Assembly (NCBI RefSeq): GCF_000423665.1
Contig: NZ_AUIK01000025.1
Coordinates: 63,858 to 127,857 of the forward strand
Length of the DNA: 64,000 nucleotides
Source of the DNA: Solirubrobacter soli DSM 22325
GTDB lineage: Bacteria > Actinomycetota > Thermoleophilia > Solirubrobacterales > Solirubrobacteraceae
Direction: 5' to 3'
Shown here: piece after piece, positions 39,063 to 47,641 of the stretch
Layout of the letters: every line of letters starts with the position of its first letter
Position numbering within the stretch: the first letter of the stretch is position 1
Notes under the pieces: model-generated
The model's input: the letters and a program-made list of their open reading frames with translations, nothing else
Database searches by the model: none
Told to the model about the DNA's origin: nothing
Program-made: the position numbers and the translations under genes

Positions 39063-41762
39063 TCATGCCGCGACGGCCCGGGAGCGGGCGCGGCGGCGCG
39101 CGGTGCGCTGTTCGGCCGCCACGAGGACCGCCGGGAGGACGGCGAGGACGCCGAGCAGCGAGACGGCGAGGTCGATCACGGTCACGAGGCCGAAGTCGCG
39201 CAGCATGGCGACGTCGGAGGCGATCAGGACCGCGAAGCCCGCGAGCGCCGTGACGCCCGAGGCGAGCACGGCCGCGCCGGTCGAGGCGTACGTGGCGGTG
39301 AGCGCGTCGGGTGGGGCGAGGCCCGCCTCGCGCTCCTCCCGGTAGCGGGCGCTGAGCAGGACGGAGAACTCGGTCGAGATCGCGATCACGAGCGCGCTCA
39401 GCGCGGCGGACATCGGGTTCAGCGGGATGCCCAGCAGCCACAGGACGAGCGCGGACCAGCCGGTGGCGAGCGCGATCGGCACCAGCGGCACCCACGCCCG
39501 CGCCCACGAGCGGTAGACCGCGAACAGGGCGAGCGCGACGGCGACCAGGCCGGCGAGCGCCGTCAGCGCCCGCCGGAGCGGGTCGCTCAGCGCGTGGTTG
39601 GCGTCGGCGACGAGCACGGGCAGCCCGGCGACGGTCGCCGTCACGCCCGCGGGCGGGTGGAGCCGCGCGCGCATGTCCTGGATGACGGCGCGCTGTGCCT
39701 CGAGCGACTGCAGGCGGATGCCGAACGCGAGCACCGCGGTCTTGCGGTCAGGCGTGACCGCTGCTTGGGAGAAGTACGGCGGAACCGCGTCGAGCAGCGC
39801 CCGGATCTGCTCCCGGGTGGCCGACAGCGCGGGCGTGCGGAAGAGGTCCGGCAGCGAGAGCGCGGGACACAGCTCGCCGCCCGAGCAGCCCTTCTGCGCG
39901 TTGTAGCCGTGACGCGTGAGCAGCTCCTGCTGGTACGCCCGCATCCACGCGATCATCTTCGGGTCCGTCAGGTCCTTGGCCTCGACGAGCACGTCGACCT
40001 CGCCCGCCACGCCCGTGTCCTTCTGCAGCGCGTCGAGGTCGCGCACGGCCGCGAGGTCCTGCGGCACGAGCCGAGGCAAGTCGGAGACGACGCCGATGCG
40101 CGCGTCCAGCGCCCACCCGCAGATGGCGAGGGCGGCCGCGACGACAAGGACGCGCTCAGGGTGGCGCGCGAAGAGGCGCAGCGCGGCGGCGACGCCGCGC
40201 GGGGCGGGCGCGCCGCGGGGGGCGGACGTCTCACGCGGGGCGGACGCGCCGCGGGGGGCGGACGCCTCGCGGGGGAAAGACGCGCCGCGCGGGGCCGCGG
40301 TGCGCGGCGCGCGCCGGCGGAGCCGCGCCCAGACCGCGGCGGAGCCGCGCCGCGAGCGCCGGCCGGCCCCGGCCGCGCCGGTGGCGACGCCTCGCGCGGC
40401 GCCGTCGAAGAGCTCGCCGGCGCCGCGCAGCGAGCGCGCGACCGGGCCCGACGACCCGCGGCGTCGGGCGGCCAGGACCATCACCGCCGTGCCCGCGGTC
40501 AGCGCGACCGCCAGCGACACACCCACGCCGACCACCAACAACGCGCCGAACCCACGCACCATCGGCACCGGCGACAGCAGCAGGACGAGGAAGCCGACCG
40601 CCGTCGCCAGCGCGGCCGTGCAGATCGACCGCACCGCCGCCGGCCGCGCCTGGTACTGGATGCCGTAGTCGACCGCCAGGCCCATCAGCACCGGCAGCAC
40701 CGCGATCGACGCCATCGTCAGCGGCAGCCCCAGCAGCGTCAGCGCCCCGAACAGGATCGCCACCGCGCAGAGGGCCAACCCGAGCGGGAGCAGCCGCAGC
40801 CGCGCCCGGAAGAGGAGCGCCAGGACCAGCGCCATCACCGCCACCGCGACCAGCAGCAGCCGGAGCGTCGACGACGCGAGCACGTCCGTGAGGTCCCCCG
40901 CGAGCACCGGCACGCCCGTGACCACGTAGCGGCCGCCGCCGTCCAACTTCCAGTCGGGCATCGCCACGGCCGCGCGGATCAGCGCCACCGCCCGCGCGCG
41001 CTCGGAGTCGCTGAGGCCCGCCTTCAGCCGCACCGACACGAGCGCGGAGTCCGCCGACGGGAACAGGTACGCGAACCGCGCCTTGGGCTCGCGTGCGCCG
41101 CGCGCCGGGTCGAACACGAGCGAGTAGACGAAATCGGGGTCGTTGAGCTTCGGCGCGCCCGTCAGGTTGAGCCCGTACTTCGCGTTCAGCGCCAGCAGGT
41201 CGCGGGCGAACTGCGCGTAGACGAGCTGCTCGGCCTGCTTGCCCAGCCGCTTCGCCTCGGCCTGCGAGCGCCCCTCGGCCAGCGCGAGCTTGCGCGCCGC
41301 CTCGTTGGCCCGGTCCGCCTGCGCCGCCCGCGCCCGCGTCTGCGCCTGCAGCTGCTTGGTCAGCTCCTCGACCGAGGAGTTGATGAACGTCCCCGGCCCG
41401 TACACGACCCGCACCGGCTTCATCCGCGCCAACCCCGCACACGGGCCGGACGCCCCACCCGGCACCGCCGCCCCCGACGGCACATTGCCTGCTAGGCAGC
41501 CTTCGAGACCGAGCAGCCGGTTCAGGTCGGACGTCAGGACCAGCCGCGCGAGGTCGCCCCGCACGAGCACGTAGACGGCGTCGTCCCCGAACCGCGCGTG
41601 CACGACGTCGGTCGCCCGGCCGGCGGACGAGCCCGAGCCGACCAGGGTCGACGTCGCCGCCGACGGCGAGAGCCGCCAGACCGCCAACCCGCCGCCGACC
41701 AGCGCCAGCGCCAACACCACCGCGAGCGCTCGCACGGGCCGCGCTGCCGCCCACCGGACCAC
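39063..41762 (-). CDS. MMPL/RND-family transporter at the end of the mce operon
   Basis: About 899 residues from GTG 41762, four bases after the last mce stop. It has the RND double layout: a first membrane helix (LAVVLALALVGGGLAVWRL), a large external domain, about five helices including LLGLPLTMASIAVLPVLMGL with VDYGIQ, then a second half with ALSALVIAISTEFSVLLSAR. The VDYGIQ and ISTEFSV segments hold the acidic residues used for proton coupling in MmpL-type pumps. A Pro/Arg-rich repeat insert lies in the middle. Fusion of MMPL to an Mce operon suggests lipid export or hand-off on the same route. Confidence 0.9.
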   Translation of the reverse strand: MVRWAAARPVRALAVVLALALVGGGLAVWRLSPSAATSTLVGSGSSAGRATDVVHARFGDDAVYVLVRGDLARLVLTSDLNRLLGLEGCLAGNVPSGAAVPGGASGPCAGLARMKPVRVVYGPGTFINSSVEELTKQLQAQTRARAAQADRANEAARKLALAEGRSQAEAKRLGKQAEQLVYAQFARDLLALNAKYGLNLTGAPKLNDPDFVYSLVFDPARGAREPKARFAYLFPSADSALVSVRLKAGLSDSERARAVALIRAAVAMPDWKLDGGGRYVVTGVPVLAGDLTDVLASSTLRLLLVAVAVMALVLALLFRARLRLLPLGLALCAVAILFGALTLLGLPLTMASIAVLPVLMGLAVDYGIQYQARPAAVRSICTAALATAVGFLVLLLSPVPMVRGFGALLVVGVGVSLAVALTAGTAVMVLAARRRGSSGPVARSLRGAGELFDGAARGVATGAAGAGRRSRRGSAAVWARLRRRAPRTAAPRGASFPREASAPRGASAPRETSAPRGAPAPRGVAAALRLFARHPERVLVVAAALAICGWALDARIGVVSDLPRLVPQDLAAVRDLDALQKDTGVAGEVDVLVEAKDLTDPKMIAWMRAYQQELLTRHGYNAQKGCSGGELCPALSLPDLFRTPALSATREQIRALLDAVPPYFSQAAVTPDRKTAVLAFGIRLQSLEAQRAVIQDMRARLHPPAGVTATVAGLPVLVADANHALSDPLRRALTALAGLVAVALALFAVYRSWARAWVPLVPIALATGWSALVLWLLGIPLNPMSAALSALVIAISTEFSVLLSARYREEREAGLAPPDALTATYASTGAAVLASGVTALAGFAVLIASDVAMLRDFGLVTVIDLAVSLLGVLAVLPAVLVAAEQRTARRRARSRAVAA
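40190..40300. repeat. 18-bp tandem repeats inside the MMPL gene
   Basis: On the reverse strand the DNA encodes consecutive hexapeptides: APRGAS, FPREAS, APRGAS, APRETS, APRGAP, APRGVA. The unit is 18 bases (GCCCCCCGCGGCGCGTCC-like), in frame, inside a cytoplasmic loop between membrane segments. The wording is close to the APR-rich insert of the glycosylase gene at 29415-29585. Confidence 0.75.
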
Positions 41763-41766
41763 GGCA

Positions 41767-43359
41767 CTACTTCCCGTCGGAGCGCGCGACGATCTGCGGG
41801 TACTGCGTCTTCTTGCCCCCGACGTCGAACGGCCCCTGCTTGCGGCACGGCGGTGCGACCACGCCGGTCGTCCCACCGAAGGCGTACTGCTGGATGCGGG
41901 CGAGCAGCTCGTCCGGGATCAGCGCCTCCGCCTGCTCGGGCGTCAGCGGGACCTGCGGGATCGGCGGCAATGTCGCCGTCAGCCCGCCGACGACCGTGGC
42001 GACCGGCGCCGCGACGTCCGAGACCAGCTGCAGCGGCTGGTTGGTCACCGTCGGCACCAGCGTCCCACCGGTGCACTGGCGGTCCTCGTAGACCGACAGC
42101 CCCTGATTCATCTCGTCAAAGCCGCCGGGCAGCCGGTACGGGTTCGGCCGGTTGGTCGGCAGGCGCTTGGGATAGACCGCGAGGTTCTCCGGGTTCAGCG
42201 GGTTGCTCGTGCGCAGGTAGTGCACGCCGGTCGGCAGGCCGGTGGCCTGCGTCGCCGCCACCGTGTTGGCGAAGAACGAGGTCAGCTCGCGCTTGTAGAG
42301 CCCGATGAAGTCGACCGCCGGGGTGAGCTGCGCGGTCGCCGGGTCGAGCTGGGCGACGAGCGGCCGCAGGTCCTCGAGCGTCTGCTCGGCGGCCGGGAAG
42401 CCCTTCACCGACGCGTCGATCAGCGGCTCGAGCTGCTCGAGCAGGTTGCGCAGGTCCGGCGCGATGTCCCCGAGGTCCTCCAGCGTCGGCGACAGCTCGC
42501 GCGCCGCCGGGCGCAGCTGCGTGATCAGCGGATCGGTGTCCGCGGCGAACTCGTCGAGCCGCTTGAACGTCTTCTCCGACTCCTTCTCGAACGTCGGCAG
42601 CGCCTTGAACGCCGCCTGCAGCTCCGCGTCCCGCGAGGCCGTCGTCGAGAACACCGAGTTGGTGTTCTCGATCAGCGAGCGCAGCTGCCCGTCACGCTCC
42701 GAGAGCGCGCCGAACACGACCCCGGTGTTGGAGATCAGGCGCGAGACCGCGCCCTCCTGCTTGTTGAGGATCGACAGGATGTCCGAGGTGTCCTCGGCGA
42801 ACGGCGCGAGGTTGCCGAGCGCGTCGTTGAGGTCGCGCCCGCGGTTCCCGATCGCGACCGCCTGCGTCTGCATCCAGTCCTGGAACGCGGCGCGGGTCTG
42901 CGGGTCGAACGCGCGCAGGATCTCGTCGAGCTCGACCGTGTCGGACACCTGTGAGGCGGGCAGCTCGCCGCCTTCGGGGATCGGCTTGACCCGTGCGTGC
43001 CCCGGCGTCAGCTCGACGTAGGTCTCGCCGAGCAGCGTCTTCTGGCGCAGGATCGCGCGCGCGTCCGACGGCAGCGGCGCGTAGCGCGACCGCAGCTGGA
43101 TGACGACGTCCGCCCGCCCGGTCTGCTTGTCCGGCGTGATCGTCTTGACCTTGCCGACCGGCACGCCGGAGATCCGCACGTCGGCCTCGAGCGCCAGCTG
43201 CCCGGCCTCGGCGAACGACGTGTGGAACCGGTAGCCCTTCGGCTTGAGCGGCACCGGCCCGCCGAACGCGAGCCAGAGGAACAGCAGCAGCCCGAAGCAC
43301 GACAGCGCGAACAGCACCATCGCCGCGATCTTGCCGAAGGAGGGAGCGTCCTTGACCAC
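41767..43359 (-). CDS. Mce protein, sixth of the operon
   Basis: 530 residues, GTG 43359. One N-terminal membrane helix (MVLFALSCFGLLLFLWLAFG), then the MCE/MlaD domain (KGYRFHTSFAEAGQLALEAD, VRISGVPVGKVKTITPDKQT) and a long helical tail with coiled segments around LRNLLEQLEPLIDASVKGFP. Mce proteins form a hexameric tube across the envelope through which lipids reach the permease. The C-terminal 120 residues are less helical and contain paired Cys (RQCTGG, PPCRKQ). It precedes the MMPL gene by 4 bases. Confidence 0.93.
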   Translation of the reverse strand: MVKDAPSFGKIAAMVLFALSCFGLLLFLWLAFGGPVPLKPKGYRFHTSFAEAGQLALEADVRISGVPVGKVKTITPDKQTGRADVVIQLRSRYAPLPSDARAILRQKTLLGETYVELTPGHARVKPIPEGGELPASQVSDTVELDEILRAFDPQTRAAFQDWMQTQAVAIGNRGRDLNDALGNLAPFAEDTSDILSILNKQEGAVSRLISNTGVVFGALSERDGQLRSLIENTNSVFSTTASRDAELQAAFKALPTFEKESEKTFKRLDEFAADTDPLITQLRPAARELSPTLEDLGDIAPDLRNLLEQLEPLIDASVKGFPAAEQTLEDLRPLVAQLDPATAQLTPAVDFIGLYKRELTSFFANTVAATQATGLPTGVHYLRTSNPLNPENLAVYPKRLPTNRPNPYRLPGGFDEMNQGLSVYEDRQCTGGTLVPTVTNQPLQLVSDVAAPVATVVGGLTATLPPIPQVPLTPEQAEALIPDELLARIQQYAFGGTTGVVAPPCRKQGPFDVGGKKTQYPQIVARSDGK

Positions 43360-43362
43360 GCC

Positions 43363-44688
43363 TCAGCCCCCCGCCGTCGGACAGATCTGCGCCGGGGCGG
43401 GCGCGTTGAGCAGGGCGACGAGCGTGCCGAGCTGCGGGTTGGCCTGTGCGACGGAGTCCAGCAGCTGCGCGGAGTTGCACGTCAACACGACGAGGCCGCG
43501 CCGGATCGGCCCGTGCGCGTCCGCGGTGGAGAAGATCGCGTTGCCCGCGTGGTTGACCCACGACTGCCAGAAGAGGTAGCCCTCGTCCTTGTCGCCGGGC
43601 GGGTTGTAGGCGACCTCGTTGAGCAGCCGGTTGAGGACCTTGAAGGAGTCGGTCAGGTCCGGCGTCGCCGCGGCCAGGTCGCGCATCGCCGGCCGCAGCT
43701 CCTGCACGGTCGGCAGCGCGGCGCGCGTGAACGGGCGGATCTCGTCGCGGATGATCGGGGTCGACTCGCGCAGGAACGGCCGCGTCTGCCGCAGCGACGG
43801 CGCCAACGCCACCGCCGCCGGATGCAGCGCGTCCAGCGTCGGCCCGAGCTCGTCGGCCATCGTCTCGACCTTGCCGAGCGTCGTGGTCGTCGTCTGCAGC
43901 GTGCCGGGGAGCTTGCGCAGGATCTGCCGCAGCGACGCGTCCTGCCCGGCCAGCGTGTCGAACACCGCGTTGTTGTTCTGCACGAAGCTCGCCAGTTGCG
44001 TGTCGCGCCGGCCGAGCTCGTCGGTCAGCAGCGAGAAGTTGTGCACGACCCGCGCGATGTTCTTGCGCCGCAGCGCCAGCCCCTCGTTGATCTCGCGCGC
44101 GTACTGGGCGGTCGGCTGGAGCTGTCGGATCGCCTGCGAGAGCTCGCGGCCCTTGGCCTTTGACCCGAGGCCCTGCGCGCCGTCGTTGAGCAGCAGCAAC
44201 AGGTAGTCGCGGGTGTCGGCGTCGAGCGCCGAGAGGATCTCGTCGAGGTTGACGTCGGGCAGCGTCTGCGAGACCGGGATCACGCCGCCCTCGTCCATGC
44301 GCCCGGCGTCCGGCGTGCCGGGCGTGAGCTCGGCGACCATGTCCTTCAGCCCCGTCTTCGGGCGCAGCAGGACCGTCGCGTTCTTGTAGATCCGGTCGTA
44401 CTTGGGCCGGATCCGCATGCCGATGATCGCCTTGCCGTCTCGCAGCTTGACCGAGGAGATCTCGCCGACCTCGACACCCGCGATGTTGACGGTCTGCCCC
44501 TGGCCCGGCGTGACGGCCTGCGCGGTCGTCATCTCCGCCTCGATCACGAAGAAGTCCTTGCCGACCAGCGGCACCCAGCCGGGCAGCGCGAGCCGCTGCT
44601 TGCCCAGGATCACGGTCGAGACCGCGGCGGCGATGACCAGCAGGCCCAGGATCGCCAGGAAGTCCAGGTAGTGCTTGCGGATCGCCAT
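43363..44688 (-). CDS. Mce protein, fifth of the operon
   Basis: 441 residues, ATG 44688, two bases after the previous stop. Membrane helix DFLAILGLLVIAAAVSTVIL, then the MCE core (AVTPGQGQTVNIAGVEVGEI, SSVKLRDGKAIIGMRIRPKY) and the helical tail (LRRKNIARVVHNFSLLTDEL, ATPDLTDSFKVLNRLLNEV). It is one of the shorter family members here. The gap to the next gene is only three bases, consistent with one polycistronic message and a matched set of six tube subunits. Confidence 0.93.
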   Translation of the reverse strand: MAIRKHYLDFLAILGLLVIAAAVSTVILGKQRLALPGWVPLVGKDFFVIEAEMTTAQAVTPGQGQTVNIAGVEVGEISSVKLRDGKAIIGMRIRPKYDRIYKNATVLLRPKTGLKDMVAELTPGTPDAGRMDEGGVIPVSQTLPDVNLDEILSALDADTRDYLLLLLNDGAQGLGSKAKGRELSQAIRQLQPTAQYAREINEGLALRRKNIARVVHNFSLLTDELGRRDTQLASFVQNNNAVFDTLAGQDASLRQILRKLPGTLQTTTTTLGKVETMADELGPTLDALHPAAVALAPSLRQTRPFLRESTPIIRDEIRPFTRAALPTVQELRPAMRDLAAATPDLTDSFKVLNRLLNEVAYNPPGDKDEGYLFWQSWVNHAGNAIFSTADAHGPIRRGLVVLTCNSAQLLDSVAQANPQLGTLVALLNAPAPAQICPTAGG

Positions 44689-44690
44689 CC

Positions 44691-46235
44691 TCACCGCGTC
44701 TGCCCCGTCTTCTTCGCGGTGCCGAACGGGTTGAGCTTCTTGCGGACGGCGTTGAGGTCGGCCTCGCGGATCAGCTTGTCGCGCGCCGACTTGACCTGGG
44801 CCGTCTCGGCGGGCGCGCCGGTCGGCAGCGACTTGGCGGCGGCGGGACCGTTGAGGTCCGGGATCTTCTGCTTGTAGCAGGGCGCGTCGGGCTTGTACGG
44901 CGGCTTCTTGCCCGGGTAGGCGGGCCGGTTGCCGAGCGGCACCTGCACGTTGTTGCCGAAGAGCTGCCCGGTGCTCGCCGTCTGGGATCCGAGCGAGACC
45001 GTCTGCGAGCCGCCGCCGGTCTGGAAGCGCACGTACATGCCGTTGCCGTCGAAGTTCTGGCCCTCGCCAGAGATCCCCGCCAGCGCGTAGAAGAACTCCT
45101 TGTAGTTCTCCTTGCCGGTCATGAACTCGTCGTTGATGACGACGTCGCCGGCGGGCAGGACGACGTCGCGCAGGCACTTGGAGGCGAGGTCGGTCTGCGG
45201 CAGCAGCTCGGTCGCGCGGTCGATCAGCCTCGCGAGGTCCTGCGTCGCCGGCGAGAGCTCCTCCGCGAGGCCGCCGAGCTCGTCCTTGCCGACCAGCTTG
45301 CGCGTCTGCTCGATCCACGGGAACGCGGCGTCGATCGTCGCGGGCGTCTCGCGCACGCCCGGGCGGATGTCCCGCGCGAAGCGGCGCGTGGGCGGGAACG
45401 CGGCGTTGAGCGAGTTGAACGCGGAGTTCGCGCTCGCCAGCGTGCCGGGGAGCAGCCGGATCGTCGAGCGCAGGTTCGACTGCTCGGACGCGAACGCCGC
45501 CGTCGTCAGGTTGAGGTTGGTGATCAGGTCCTTGAGATCGGACTCGGACCGCGAGAGCTCGTCGGCGGTGTTGGCGGTGCCGCGGATCAGCCGCGCGACG
45601 TCACGCCCCGGCTCGGTCCCGAGCAGCGCCTCGAGCACCTCCGCGGTCGACTTCTCGGCCTGCGGGATGTCGTCGAGCGCCTGGTTGAACGACTGCGCCG
45701 CGGTCTCGCCGGAGGCGTCCTTGGCGTTGAACGCGGTGTTGAGCCCGGTCAGCACCGCCTGCAGGTCCTCGCGCGAGTCGCTCTGCAGCGAGGTCAGCAC
45801 CTCGTCGAGCTGGACCGGCGTGGCGGTCTGGGTGATCTTGATCGTGTCGCCGGAGTGCAGCGTCGGCGAGCCCGGCGTCCCCGGCTTGAGGTCGACGAAG
45901 AAGTTGCCCTCGAGGAAGATGCGCGGCCGGATCTTCGCCGTCGCGTCCGCGTGCAGCGGCAGCGCCGTGTCCTTGAGCTCCATCGTCAGCACCGCCGCGT
46001 TGGAGCCCTCCATGCCGTCGACGGACTTGACCTTGCCCACCTCGACGCCCGCGATGCGCACCGGCGAGTTGGGCCGGATCGAGTTCGCCGACTCGAACTG
46101 CGCCTTGAGGATGTAGCCGTGCGTGAACGGGATGTCCTTGGTGAAGCCGAAATACAGCACCAGGGCGGCGAGCAGCAGCGCGATCAGCCCGATGAAGGCG
46201 TTCGAGCGGCGGGGGGCGTGGCGGCGGGCGGCCAT
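44691..46235 (-). CDS. Mce protein, fourth of the operon
   Basis: 514 residues from ATG 46235, which shares one base with the previous stop. N-terminal basic patch MAARRHAPRRSNAF and helix IGLIALLLAALVLYFGF, followed by the MCE domain (SANSIRPNSPVRIAGVEVGK, then SGDTIKITQTATPVQLDEVL) and long helices. The C-terminal third (GNGMYVRFQTGGGSQTVSLG) is strand-rich, followed by a charged tail. The TPVQLDEVL stretch recurs in the other members as TPVELDEFL and TVELDEIL, marking the start of the helical tube section. Confidence 0.93.
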   Translation of the reverse strand: MAARRHAPRRSNAFIGLIALLLAALVLYFGFTKDIPFTHGYILKAQFESANSIRPNSPVRIAGVEVGKVKSVDGMEGSNAAVLTMELKDTALPLHADATAKIRPRIFLEGNFFVDLKPGTPGSPTLHSGDTIKITQTATPVQLDEVLTSLQSDSREDLQAVLTGLNTAFNAKDASGETAAQSFNQALDDIPQAEKSTAEVLEALLGTEPGRDVARLIRGTANTADELSRSESDLKDLITNLNLTTAAFASEQSNLRSTIRLLPGTLASANSAFNSLNAAFPPTRRFARDIRPGVRETPATIDAAFPWIEQTRKLVGKDELGGLAEELSPATQDLARLIDRATELLPQTDLASKCLRDVVLPAGDVVINDEFMTGKENYKEFFYALAGISGEGQNFDGNGMYVRFQTGGGSQTVSLGSQTASTGQLFGNNVQVPLGNRPAYPGKKPPYKPDAPCYKQKIPDLNGPAAAKSLPTGAPAETAQVKSARDKLIREADLNAVRKKLNPFGTAKKTGQTR

Positions 46236-47641
46236 CACTTGCTCTCCGGGTATCCCTCGGTCTTGTCCTGCTGCGTGCCCGGCACGTTGGACGTGACCGT
46301 CTGGCCGCGCAGGAACTGCTCGTTGCCCGCCTCGCACTCCCGCGGCTGGCCGGGCGCGGCCGTGTTCGGGTACGGGTTGGTGTGCAGGTGGTTGGACTCC
46401 GTCGGCCCGTTGGCGGGTCCTGACGACGGGCCGCCTTCGTTGTTCGGGCCCTGCGGCGTCGTGACGATGATGAAGCGCTGCCAGGTGCCGTTGCGATCGC
46501 CCACGCTGAGCAGCGAGGAGATGTTGCGGAACCACAGCGTCACGTAGTTGCAGACGGTCTGCGTGGGCGCGAGGTAGTCGAGCGTCGGCTTCAGCGAGTT
46601 CACGAGCTCGGTGGTGTGCTGGATGCCGCGCGGGACCAGCGGGTCGTCGGCGAAGGTCTTGACCTCCTGCAGCAGCGAGTCGAGGCGCTTGTTGAGCGGC
46701 GGCGTCTTGGGCAGCACCCGGACGCCGGCCTCCAGCGCGCCGGCGATGTCGGGCGCCGTGGTGCGCAGCGCGCGCACGCCGGGCTGCAGCTCGCGCATCA
46801 GGCCTTCGGTGTTGGCCAGGAACGGCCGCTGGCGCGGCAGGCTCTCGATGCCGGCGTCGAGCGCGGGCTTGCCTCCGACGATCGAGTCCTGGATGTACGG
46901 CCGCGCGACCGCACGCAGCGCGGCCATCGTCACGTCGAGGTTGCGGAACAGCGATGCCTGCGTCTCGGACGCCGGCGCGACGATCGCGGTCGTGTCCGAG
47001 AGCTCCTGCACGAACGTCCCGAGCCCGGTCCGCGGGTCCGAGAGGTTGCGCATCACGGGGATGAGGTCGGTCAGCAGCGGGCGGAAGGCGCCGATCGCGG
47101 TGTTGATCGACTCGCCGCGGCCCGCGAACGCCGTCCCGAACCCTTCGAGGTTCGCCTGCGAGGCCGCGCGGGTGCGCTCGTCGAACATGTTCAGGAACTC
47201 GTCGAGCTCGACGGGGGTCTGGGCGTGCGCGAGCGTGATCGTGTCGCCGTCGGCGAACGTCTGCTGCGAGCTCCCGCGGGTGATCTCGACGTACTTGAGC
47301 CCGAGCGCGGAGCGCGGCCGCACGAGCAGCGTCGAGTCGCGCGGCAGCGGGCCCGCGTTCTTGTCGAGCGTGAGCCCGAGGACCGCGATGACCTGCCCGT
47401 TGCGCAGCGTCCGGGGCGAGATCTTCGTGACCGCGCCGACCCGCGTGCCGCCGATCTTCACGTCGTTGCCGACGACGAGCTGGGCTGCGCTCGGGACCTC
47501 GGCGTTGACCTGGTAGGTCGGGACGAACGGCAAGCCCTTGTTGGCGTTGTAGGAGAGGAAGACCGCGACCAGGATCACGAGCACCGTGGCGGCGCCGATC
47601 AGGACGGGGTTGCTCGCGATGCCGCCGCCGCGCCCTCTCAT
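46235..47641 (-). CDS. Mce protein, third of the operon
   Basis: 468 residues, ATG 47641 overlapping the previous gene by 4 bp. Helix VLIGAATVLVILVAVFLSYN, MCE core (VPSAAQLVVGNDVKIGGTRV, GAVTKISPRTLRNGQVIAVL) and tail TPVELDEFLNMFDERTRAAS. The C-terminal 70 residues are Asn/Gly/Pro-rich and lack helices (TPQGPNNEGGPSSGPANGPT), probably an extended periplasm-side segment. Tight overlaps with both neighbours imply fixed subunit ratios. Confidence 0.93.
   Translation of the reverse strand: MRGRGGGIASNPVLIGAATVLVILVAVFLSYNANKGLPFVPTYQVNAEVPSAAQLVVGNDVKIGGTRVGAVTKISPRTLRNGQVIAVLGLTLDKNAGPLPRDSTLLVRPRSALGLKYVEITRGSSQQTFADGDTITLAHAQTPVELDEFLNMFDERTRAASQANLEGFGTAFAGRGESINTAIGAFRPLLTDLIPVMRNLSDPRTGLGTFVQELSDTTAIVAPASETQASLFRNLDVTMAALRAVARPYIQDSIVGGKPALDAGIESLPRQRPFLANTEGLMRELQPGVRALRTTAPDIAGALEAGVRVLPKTPPLNKRLDSLLQEVKTFADDPLVPRGIQHTTELVNSLKPTLDYLAPTQTVCNYVTLWFRNISSLLSVGDRNGTWQRFIIVTTPQGPNNEGGPSSGPANGPTESNHLHTNPYPNTAAPGQPRECEAGNEQFLRGQTVTSNVPGTQQDKTEGYPESK

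Noticed and set aside
38895-41495. 866-codon forward open frame opposite the MMPL gene
   Set aside because: Low-complexity Arg/Gln/His-rich shadow; the reverse strand has the membrane transporter.
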